The notes beneath the pieces were generated by a model. That model made no database searches. It saw only the letters and a list, made by a program, of their open reading frames with translations, and was not told the origin of the DNA. Position numbers and translations under genes: made by a program. Positions 1 to 4,768 of a stretch of 6,921 nt of DNA are shown here, one piece after another (positions within the stretch are counted from its first letter, which is position 1; each line of letters opens with the position of its first letter). Source of the DNA: Alphaproteobacteria bacterium UBA1218 (GTDB lineage Bacteria; Pseudomonadota; Alphaproteobacteria; Rs-D84). Location of the stretch: positions 1-6,921 of the forward strand of contig DBXG01000011.1 of assembly GCA_002309215.1 (NCBI GenBank). Reading direction: 5' to 3'.

Positions 1-311
1 GTTGGGGCGAAGTTTGGTTTTATATTTCTGAAAAATTGTTCGTGGACTTTTTGCCAATATTCCAAAGATAAATCGCCTTCGCCCTCAGTTTTTGCCCAGT
101 TTTCATCTATGTCGCAAAAACGACATTTTCGTACATTTGTAATTTTGATTTTTACTTGTTCGTTTTTGGAATTGTAAATTATGTTTATTTCGCCAACTTT
201 AGATAGCGACTTTTCATCATGATATAAACAGCATGTTCCGCGCTTTTTACCTGTCATAACCAAATCAAATAATTTGTCGTTATCAAAAGACCTTTTTATT
301 GGTTCGCTCAT
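1..311 (-). CDS. ASCH-domain protein, C-terminus cut by window edge
   Basis: Reading the minus strand from ATG at 311 gives 103 codons with no stop, so the gene continues past base 1. Near the N-terminus is GKKRGT (residues 21-26), then KVGE (38-41) and an acidic stretch EGEGD (76-80), followed by LSLEYWQKVHEQFF (81-94). This order is typical of the ASCH family, an RNA-binding or nucleotide-modifying fold related to PUA. Family members of this type are about 130-160 residues, so roughly two thirds is visible. In the E. coli member YqfB, an N4-acetylcytidine amidohydrolase, the catalytic residues are reported as K21, T24 and E74. Here K23, T26 and E76 have exactly the same spacing. The family call is strong. 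The amidohydrolase role is an inference, since other ASCH proteins act as RNases or have no known function. An AAGGA-type ribosome binding site sits 6 bases before the start. The gene is divergent from the pyrophosphatase gene. Confidence 0.85.
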   Translation of the reverse strand, partial: MSEPIKRSFDNDKLFDLVMTGKKRGTCCLYHDEKSLSKVGEINIIYNSKNEQVKIKITNVRKCRFCDIDENWAKTEGEGDLSLEYWQKVHEQFFRNIKPNFAP

Positions 312-317
312 GTTAAA

Positions 318-323
318 TCCTTT
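318..323 (-). promoter_or_regulatory. Ribosome binding site of the ASCH gene
   Basis: On the minus strand this reads AAAGGA and lies 6 bases before the ATG at 311. It supports that start codon. Confidence 0.7.
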
Positions 324-335
324 GGTAAAAGATTG

Positions 336-364
336 TTGATATTTCAGGAATATGGTCGTATGAT
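336..364 (+). promoter_or_regulatory. Sigma-70-type promoter for the pyrophosphatase-kinase unit
   Basis: TTGATA (336-341) and TATGAT (359-364) are separated by exactly 17 bp, each one mismatch from the consensus. Transcription would start near 371, leaving a short leader of about 19 bases before ATG 390. A translation start at 333 would lie upstream of this promoter, which argues against it. Confidence 0.7.
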
Positions 365-376
365 AGCAAAAATCAA
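349..376 (-). promoter_or_regulatory. Possible weak promoter for the ASCH gene
   Basis: On the minus strand, TTGATT (371-376) and CATATT (349-354) are 16 bp apart, upstream of the ASCH start. It overlaps the plus-strand promoter face to face, so the two may interfere. The -10 box matches consensus at 4 of 6 bases only, so this is tentative. Confidence 0.35.
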
Positions 377-380
377 AGGG
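375..380 (+). promoter_or_regulatory. Ribosome binding site deciding the start at 390
   Basis: AAAGGG lies 9 bases before ATG 390. The frame is also open upstream to 333, but no comparable site precedes that codon. Confidence 0.7.
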
Positions 381-389
381 AATACAATA

Positions 390-992
390 ATGAAAATACA
401 TTTTGTCACATCTAATTCTGGCAAGGTAAGATCGTTGCAAAACTATTTTGATTTCAAGGGGCGTGATGACGTTATGGTTTTACAAATGAACTTCAATTTA
501 ATTGAGCCTCAGGCTGATACTGTTGCAGAAGTATCTTTGGCAAAGGCAAAACAGGCATTCAAAGCATTAAAAAGACCTGTTCTGGTTGATGACAGCGGTT
601 TATGTATTGATGCGTTAAATGGTTTTCCGGGTGTCTATGCAAAATATGTATATTCTACCATTGGTGCCGAAGGAATTGTAAAACTTATGACTGGCGAAAA
701 GAACAGACATGGACAATTTATTGGGACGGCTACATATATTGATGAAAAAGGCGAACCATATCAGTTTCACAGGCAACAGGGCGATATTTATATCGCAGAA
801 TCCGTCAGCCCGATTAATTCGCCATTGGCCTGGTCTGTGTTGTGGAAAATATGTCGTCTGCGTGGATACAATAAAGTTTTATCAGAGATGACAGCTGATG
901 AAATCAGTAAGTATTATGCAAAAAATGAATTAAATGGAACCTTGCCTTTGTTTGCAAATTGGTTTATAAAAAACAACGAAAAAATAAAATAA
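390..992 (+). CDS. Divergent HAM1/RdgB-type non-canonical purine NTP pyrophosphatase
   Basis: This 200-residue protein matches the usual length of the HAM1/RdgB family, which hydrolyses dITP, XTP and similar damaged nucleotides to the monophosphate and keeps them out of DNA and RNA. The N-terminal phosphate-binding motif TSNSGK is at residues 7-12, a conserved Glu at 39, and the metal and catalytic acidic motif VDDSGL at 66-71. ALNGFPGVYAKYV follows (75-87). The C-terminal half is unusual. Where the family has a GF/GW-x-DPIF segment there is WKIC (152-155) before GYNKVLSEMT (159-168), and the usual SHR base-recognition motif is not visible after it. The start at 390 is chosen because AAAGGG (375-380) precedes it, a promoter at 336-364 would exclude the longer frame, and the family begins with M-K-I. 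The family call is firm, but catalytic activity on the usual substrates is uncertain. It is the first gene of a unit with the kinase-like gene. Confidence 0.85.
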   Translation: MKIHFVTSNSGKVRSLQNYFDFKGRDDVMVLQMNFNLIEPQADTVAEVSLAKAKQAFKALKRPVLVDDSGLCIDALNGFPGVYAKYVYSTIGAEGIVKLMTGEKNRHGQFIGTATYIDEKGEPYQFHRQQGDIYIAESVSPINSPLAWSVLWKICRLRGYNKVLSEMTADEISKYYAKNELNGTLPLFANWFIKNNEKIK

Positions 993-996
993 GGGA
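991..996 (+). promoter_or_regulatory. Ribosome binding site overlapping the upstream stop codon
   Basis: AAGGGA begins inside the TAA stop of the pyrophosphatase gene (990-992). The spacing favours ATG 1005 over ATG 999 and suggests translational coupling. Confidence 0.65.
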
Positions 997-1004
997 CGAT
1001 GGAA

Positions 1005-1757
1005 ATGAAAAAACTATTCAGAAAATTAAATGCTTGGACAAAAACATTACAAGACGCATTTAACAAAATCTGTATTCGTTTAAAGCATCCTGAAATTACG
1101 CGATACATAAGATATGTTAAACAAAATTATGCCAAAGGTAAAAACAGCAAAATAAGAACTGCGTATGGTCGTGGTTGGAAAAATGTCGTGATACTTGTGG
1201 ATAAAAAATACGCATTCAAGTTCCCGTTTTCCAGATGTGATAAAAAGTTTACAGAAAATCTTGCTAAACAGGAAAAAAGAATAGTTGATGCGTTCAGAAA
1301 AATTTCACCGATATATATACCATCTGTCGAATTGATAGATTGGAACGGGTTGATTGTTCGCAAATACGATTATGTTTCTGGTAGGCCAATTACGGATTTT
1401 GCGCCTGAAAAAATTACTTATGATATTCTCAAGAAAATTGCAAAACAGTTGGCAGATTTTATATGGGTAATTGTTCAGTCGAATCCGAAAGAATTACGTG
1501 ATTTGAAAAAAAATCCAGACGAAGAACCAAAATTGATGTATGGCTGGATGCATACGGATTTGGCTACAAACTTTCTGGTGGACAAAAATTTCAATATTGT
1601 TGCTGTCATAGATTGGGAAGAGGTTTATTGGGGATATATTGAATGGGGCTTTTTCACATTAAATCGCTCCTTGGATAAACGTGGTTATTACGGTGTCGCA
1701 CTTGACACTTTATTTGAATATGTTTTTGACTATTTGGATGCTTCAAATAAAAAATAA
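1005..1757 (+). CDS. APH/choline-kinase-fold phosphotransferase
   Basis: The protein has 250 residues from ATG 1005, or 252 from ATG 999. It shows the layout of the aminoglycoside phosphotransferase superfamily, which are small-molecule kinases. YAFKFPF (69-75) supplies the candidate ATP-binding lysine K72, and QEKRIVDAF (89-97) a candidate helix-C Glu. YDYVSGRPITDF (121-132) resembles the hinge. HTDLATNFLVD (183-193) is the catalytic loop with D185 and N189, and VAVIDWEE (199-206) carries the metal-binding D203. No transmembrane segment is seen. All core catalytic residues appear present, so an active kinase is likely, but the substrate cannot be read from sequence. It sits 12 bases after the pyrophosphatase stop, with AAGGGA (991-996) overlapping that stop, so the two are probably co-transcribed. 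ATG 1005 has 8-base spacing from this site, and ATG 999 only 2. A run of eight A residues at 1506-1513 is a possible slippage site. Confidence 0.8.
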   Translation: MKKLFRKLNAWTKTLQDAFNKICIRLKHPEITRYIRYVKQNYAKGKNSKIRTAYGRGWKNVVILVDKKYAFKFPFSRCDKKFTENLAKQEKRIVDAFRKISPIYIPSVELIDWNGLIVRKYDYVSGRPITDFAPEKITYDILKKIAKQLADFIWVIVQSNPKELRDLKKNPDEEPKLMYGWMHTDLATNFLVDKNFNIVAVIDWEEVYWGYIEWGFFTLNRSLDKRGYYGVALDTLFEYVFDYLDASNKK

Positions 1758-1766
1758 ATAAACAAA

Positions 1767-3386
1767 TTATCTAGTTTTTTGTTGCCTGTATTGTTTAGGT
1801 GACCCAGCTGTTATCTGGTCTAGAAATTTTTTGTATTTCTCTGGCGCTGTTGTTTTTAGACGCTTGATAATGTTGTTATATTCTGTTTCTGACAGATATT
1901 TGTCGTCTGACAGGTTTTTTATCCGGTTCAGTGTCGTTTCAATTTCGCTTTTTGTATCATATGGCAATTTCATTAGTGCTTTGATATAGTTTTCGTAAGC
2001 ATTACCAAACAACTTTCCATATTTTGCACGATCTAGATTTTTTCTGTACTCTGTTGCCAAATTGGACTTTAGATTAGCATGGGCTTTAATTCTATCTTTT
2101 TGCTTCTCGGTAAGTTTGGTAGTGGTTGCAAATTTTTCTTCGTAATCTATCATTTTCTTGCTGAATTCTATTTGTTTTTCTGTTGGTGTTAACTTATATT
2201 TACCAGAAAACACGTCTAAGATTATGTCTAAATTCTGTGCCAAATCGTTTTCTATAGTTTGTTTTGATTGTGATTGGGTGTTAAAAAAGTTTACAAATTT
2301 ATCAATTGTATCCATATTCGTTGTGAATGAATTTTTGTCCTTTTGTGCAAACAGACTGTAAAAATCAGCTTTTGAATCGTTTTGTTTTTCTTTGTTTACT
2401 TCATTTATAAAGGCATCTACGCCCTTAGCAAAATAGTCAAAATCATGTTTCAAAAAATCAGATGGTTTTATTTTTTTAATTGCTATCAAATATTCCCACA
2501 AACGTCCTTTGATTGAACCGCCACCATTTGCGGCACAATAATAGTGTGCTTTTGCGGCTCTGGTTACATAATCTTGATTGCTGGTTGAATACATTAATTC
2601 CACAGCAGCCTTCGCATCTTTTGGGTGTTGATAATGTTTCAAGATATACGAGAACATTTCTCTATCTGTTATACTGGATACCTTTGCTTTATTCAAATGA
2701 ACTAGTATTTGATCAATTGTTTCGTGCACTAAATAATTATAAAACATAAAAACAGATGCCTTGGGATCCAAAGTGTTCAGATACAATAACTGTTGTTCAA
2801 AAGCCTCTTCTCCAACTAAGAGCGGATCCATCGCCATAATAACGTGCACATTTTCAAATGGGGATACGGTTATATACCTTAAACCATACTGCCAAATATA
2901 ACTACCTAAACTGTCTTTATTTACTTTGGAATAAAAGGTTTCTTTGAAACGAATATAAGCGTTTACGCCAATTGGATTCCGCGCAAGAAAATTTTTTGCC
3001 CATTCTTCGCGCAGACTACTAGAGTTGGGTGGGAGCGTGTACACCGTATCCAAATTTTTTTCTTCTGTTTCAATTAATTTAGAAATGTTTTTTATTTGTT
3101 TTTTTGCGGCTGCGATTGGTTTTATAACTTCAATATTTTCGATTTTAATCGGTGGGTTGGCAGGATTAGTATTTTCTTTTTCTTGGGCAAAGTCTGCGTC
3201 TGCGTTTTTACACATTGTCAAAAACATCAGCATGGACATTAATAAAACAGCTAATTCCGATTTTTTCTTGTTAGTCTTTATCCAATCGATTATTTTACCA
3301 GCGTTTTCAGCCAGTATAGTCAGATTTGTCAAAGATTTAATTTTTTCTTTGCCCTTCAAGAAACTATTGTGTTTGTCTGCTTCCAT
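1767..3386 (-). CDS. Large membrane-anchored or exported protein with a divergent GH24 lysozyme-like region
   Basis: This 539-residue protein starts at ATG 3386 with AAGGA (minus strand, 3393-3397) 6 bases upstream. A basic N-terminal region of about 43 residues leads into a hydrophobic segment (about 45-59, AVLLMSMLMFLTM) followed by CKNADADF. This could be a type II membrane anchor or an unusually long signal peptide. Residues 145-168 match the GH24 lysozyme start. Glu149 and Asp158 have exactly 8 residues between them, and DSLGSYIWQYG (158-168) lines up with the D-S-x-G-x-x-T-I-G-Y-G segment of phage lysozymes. The family's catalytic Thr position is Ile164. A later GGGSIKGRLWEYLIA (288-302) resembles the closing G-x-x-x-R-R-x-x-E-x-x-L-F helix of GH24. 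Residues 310-539 are Lys/Asp/Glu-rich and probably helical. A peptidoglycan-binding or weakly active hydrolase role is an inference from motif spacing. It converges on the kinase gene with a 9-base gap. Confidence 0.6.
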   Translation of the reverse strand: MEADKHNSFLKGKEKIKSLTNLTILAENAGKIIDWIKTNKKKSELAVLLMSMLMFLTMCKNADADFAQEKENTNPANPPIKIENIEVIKPIAAAKKQIKNISKLIETEEKNLDTVYTLPPNSSSLREEWAKNFLARNPIGVNAYIRFKETFYSKVNKDSLGSYIWQYGLRYITVSPFENVHVIMAMDPLLVGEEAFEQQLLYLNTLDPKASVFMFYNYLVHETIDQILVHLNKAKVSSITDREMFSYILKHYQHPKDAKAAVELMYSTSNQDYVTRAAKAHYYCAANGGGSIKGRLWEYLIAIKKIKPSDFLKHDFDYFAKGVDAFINEVNKEKQNDSKADFYSLFAQKDKNSFTTNMDTIDKFVNFFNTQSQSKQTIENDLAQNLDIILDVFSGKYKLTPTEKQIEFSKKMIDYEEKFATTTKLTEKQKDRIKAHANLKSNLATEYRKNLDRAKYGKLFGNAYENYIKALMKLPYDTKSEIETTLNRIKNLSDDKYLSETEYNNIIKRLKTTAPEKYKKFLDQITAGSPKQYRQQKTR

Positions 3387-3392
3387 TTCTTA

Positions 3393-3397
3393 TCCTT
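3393..3397 (-). promoter_or_regulatory. Ribosome binding site of the 539-residue gene
   Basis: The minus strand reads AAGGA, 6 bases before ATG 3386, and supports the full-length start ahead of the hydrophobic segment. Confidence 0.65.
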
Positions 3398-3410
3398 GTT
3401 GTTACGAAAC

Positions 3411-3440
3411 ATGATATCAAAAAAATAACAAAAATGACAG
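3411..3440 (-). promoter_or_regulatory. Possible promoter for the 539-residue gene
   Basis: On the minus strand, CTGTCA (3435-3440) and TATCAT (3411-3416) are 18 bp apart. The implied start, near 3404, gives a leader of about 18 bases. The -35 box matches at only 4 of 6 bases. Confidence 0.4.
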
Positions 3441-3508
3441 AGTATTTTTTAGATTAGATATGTAAAGCCCAGAAAACTAACAAATATAAATTTTTTACAA
3501 ATTTTGTT

Positions 3509-3537
3509 TTTACAGTGCAAAAAAACTGTGTTATAAT
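3509..3537 (+). promoter_or_regulatory. Promoter of S1-S2 with extended -10 box
   Basis: TTTACA (3509-3514), 17 bp, then TATAAT (3532-3537) preceded by TG at 3529-3530, which makes an extended -10. Transcription would begin near 3544 inside ACGCG (3541-3545). An inverted repeat, ACAGT (3512-3516) and ACTGT (3525-3529), lies between the boxes and could be an operator. The same -10 and early-transcribed bases recur at the S3 promoter. Confidence 0.75.
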
Positions 3538-3586
3538 ATCACGCGAAAGGATAACAACGATAAAACAGAATCTGAAAAACACGAAA

Positions 3587-4135
3587 ATGAATAAGAAAAA
3601 TGTTCGTTTTGCGTTTGTGGTTAGTATGCTGTGTCTGGGATTTTTATCAGACGCACTTGCTGCGCCTTCTGTTAAACGTCTGGGTGGTGCGAAGACATAT
3701 GTTGGAACAGACAAGGCGGTGTCTGCCAAATCTGGGGTATCCACAAAAACTGCGATAGCAGGGGTGCGAACATCTGCAAATCAAACTAGTCGCGCAAAGA
3801 CTATGGGGTTGGTGTCAGGTGTAAAAAGTGTTTCTGGTTCTGGGTTTTCTGATACGTCGCGTTTATCTGTGGGCAAATATTTGCACAATGCGGGTGTGTC
3901 TGGGGGTATAATTAAACCGATATCTGTGTCAACTGTGACGCCAGCGGAGGTTTCAGGTTTAACGAATCGTATAGAAAATGTAGAAATAGGTCTGACTGAT
4001 GTCTCTAATACGGTTTCAGAATTGAATGTGACAGTATCTGTGTTGAATGAAAAGATTGCAGCTGTCGAAGAAGCAACAGGTTCGGAAAAGGAATTTGCAG
4101 ACGACTGGGAAACACAAAGGCCAATTTGGGAATAA
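3587..4135 (+). CDS. S1: secreted protein with C-terminal heptad coiled coil
   Basis: This 182-residue protein begins with a Sec signal peptide (basic MNKKNVR, hydrophobic core 8-20, probable cleavage after DALA, residue 25). The mature N-terminal half is Lys/Arg/Ser/Gly-rich and low in complexity (26-90). SRLSVGKYLHNAGVSGG (91-107) precedes a clear coiled coil. V122, L125, I129, V132, L136, V139, V143, L146, V150, L153, I157 and V160 form an unbroken 3-4 hydrophobic pattern, which suggests oligomerisation, perhaps a trimer. The C-terminus is DDWETQRPIWE, a motif partly shared with S2. No enzyme motif is seen. The frame is open upstream to 3515, but that codon lies in the promoter spacer, so it cannot be the start on this transcript. 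ATG 3587 lacks a nearby ribosome binding site; the only AAAGGA (3546-3551) is 35 bases upstream. It is the first gene of a pair with S2. The function is unknown, and a surface or periplasmic structural role is inferred. Confidence 0.8.
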   Translation: MNKKNVRFAFVVSMLCLGFLSDALAAPSVKRLGGAKTYVGTDKAVSAKSGVSTKTAIAGVRTSANQTSRAKTMGLVSGVKSVSGSGFSDTSRLSVGKYLHNAGVSGGIIKPISVSTVTPAEVSGLTNRIENVEIGLTDVSNTVSELNVTVSVLNEKIAAVEEATGSEKEFADDWETQRPIWE

Positions 4136-4146
4136 AATAATAAAAC

Positions 4147-4154
4147 AAAAGGAG
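4147..4154 (+). promoter_or_regulatory. Strong ribosome binding site of S2
   Basis: AAAAGGAG lies 8 bases before ATG 4163 and 12 bases after the S1 stop. It is much stronger than anything in front of S1, so S2 may be translated more than S1 from the same message. Confidence 0.7.
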
Positions 4155-4162
4155 TGGATTAG

Positions 4163-4552
4163 ATGAGGAAAGTGATGTTCGGTGGAATAATGATGGCAGG
4201 TTTGATGTCAAGTGTGGTTGCTAGTGCAGCGGTGACAGCTGATTCATTAACGACCAAGGGATATGTTGATGATGGTTTGGAATATGTTTATGGTGTTGCT
4301 AGTAGTGCTGCGACAACAGCCAGTAATGCGGCCACGTCGGCTTCTCAGGCACAAGCTGCAGCTCAAGCTGCTCAAGCAGCAGCCGAAGCAGCCCCAGAGT
4401 ATGTGGAAGGAAACGGTATTACTATAACAGACGGAACTGGTGGAAATGCTGGCAAGAAAGTTTTATCGGTCGATGTTGTGACTGATTGGGATACAGATAA
4501 ACCACAGTGGGCAGGTGGTGGCTCTGGTGGTGGATCCGGTAGTGGAGAATAA
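4163..4552 (+). CDS. S2: small secreted protein with Ala-rich helix and Gly/Ser tail
   Basis: This protein has 129 residues. A signal peptide (1-22) probably ends at ASA, leaving AVTADS. LTTKGYVDDGL (29-39) follows and resembles the 'ATKxYVD' segments that precede coiled coils in phage tail fibres. Residues 46-77 are almost entirely Ala, Ser, Thr and Gln and are probably a long helix. YVEGNGITITDG (80-91) and KKVLSVDVVTDW (98-109) look like a small beta domain of the sort found in fibre knobs. DWDTDKPQW (108-116) matches the DWETQRPIW of S1. The protein ends in a flexible Gly/Ser tail with a final Glu. No catalytic motif is seen. It follows S1 by 27 bases and is followed by a good terminator. 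The function is unknown, but the architecture suggests a small exported fibre-like protein. Confidence 0.8.
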   Translation: MRKVMFGGIMMAGLMSSVVASAAVTADSLTTKGYVDDGLEYVYGVASSAATTASNAATSASQAQAAAQAAQAAAEAAPEYVEGNGITITDGTGGNAGKKVLSVDVVTDWDTDKPQWAGGGSGGGSGSGE

Positions 4553-4559
4553 GAAAAAT

Positions 4560-4595
4560 AAAAATGGTCATCAAATGATGGCCATTTTTATTTTT
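4560..4595 (+). terminator. Intrinsic terminator of S1-S2
   Basis: AAAAATGGTCATCA (4560-4573) pairs with TGATGGCCATTTTT (4576-4589) with a single G-T wobble. The innermost pairs must open to form the loop. The 3' arm runs into TTTTTATTTTTAT. The A-rich 5' arm means it could also work on the minus strand. Confidence 0.8.
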
Positions 4596-4616
4596 ATAAA
4601 ACAGCTGAATAATACC

Positions 4617-4691
4617 TAAAAAAATACGTGTTTTAGAAAAAGTCAAGTAGAAAAAATAAAAAACATGCTTGCCAAGTAAAAAAATACGTGT
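4617..4691 (+). repeat. Two exact copies of a 15-bp direct repeat, 60 bp apart
   Basis: TAAAAAAATACGTGT occurs at 4617-4631 and 4677-4691 in non-coding DNA upstream of S3. The second copy covers the place where a -35 box would be, and the S3 promoter lacks a recognisable -35. The first copy is also framed by CTAAAA (4616-4621) and TTTTAG (4631-4636). A binding site for a regulator is a reasonable guess. The remaining bases of the 4553-4768 gap hold the terminator, AT-rich spacer and the S3 leader. Confidence 0.75.
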
Positions 4692-4698
4692 GCTTTTA

Positions 4699-4721
4699 TG
4701 ATATAATCATACGCGTGAGGA
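4699..4721 (+). promoter_or_regulatory. Extended -10 promoter of S3-S4 and conserved early-transcribed bases
   Basis: TG (4699-4700) and TATAAT (4702-4707) form an extended -10. No -35 is seen at the correct distance. ACGCG (4711-4715) and AGGA (4718-4721) follow at the same spacing as in the S1 promoter. Transcription would start near 4714, giving a leader of about 55 bases. Confidence 0.7.
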
Positions 4722-4754
4722 GTATTTTACCCTTAGAGGTAGTCTGAAAACAAC

Positions 4755-4763
4755 AAAAGGAAG
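4755..4763 (+). promoter_or_regulatory. Ribosome binding site of S3
   Basis: AAAAGGAAG, with AGGA ending 7 bases before ATG 4769. It supports this start, which opens directly into a signal peptide. Confidence 0.7.
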
Positions 4764-4768
4764 AGAAA

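Noticed and set aside
333..389. N-terminal extension of the pyrophosphatase to ATG 333
   Set aside because: The codon lies upstream of the promoter at 336-364, has no good ribosome binding site, and the family begins at MKI (390).
3207..3215. Lipoprotein signal (LTMC, residues 56-59) in the 539-residue protein
   Set aside because: Met directly before Cys is atypical for a lipobox and the N-terminal region is far too long. A membrane anchor or long signal peptide is more likely.
3025..3414. Plus-strand hydrophobic open frame opposite the 539-residue gene
   Set aside because: It is antisense to the N-terminal coding region. Its hydrophobicity comes from reading Lys-rich codons backwards.
3515..3586. 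N-terminal extension of S1 to ATG 3515
   Set aside because: It lies between the -35 and -10 boxes and would place 24 polar residues before a normal signal peptide.
4714..4768. Possible riboswitch or leader peptide in the S3 leader
   Set aside because: GAGGAG at 4717-4722 is not followed by a usable start codon, and only a 4-bp stem (TACC/GGTA) is visible. The leader is too short for known riboswitch classes.
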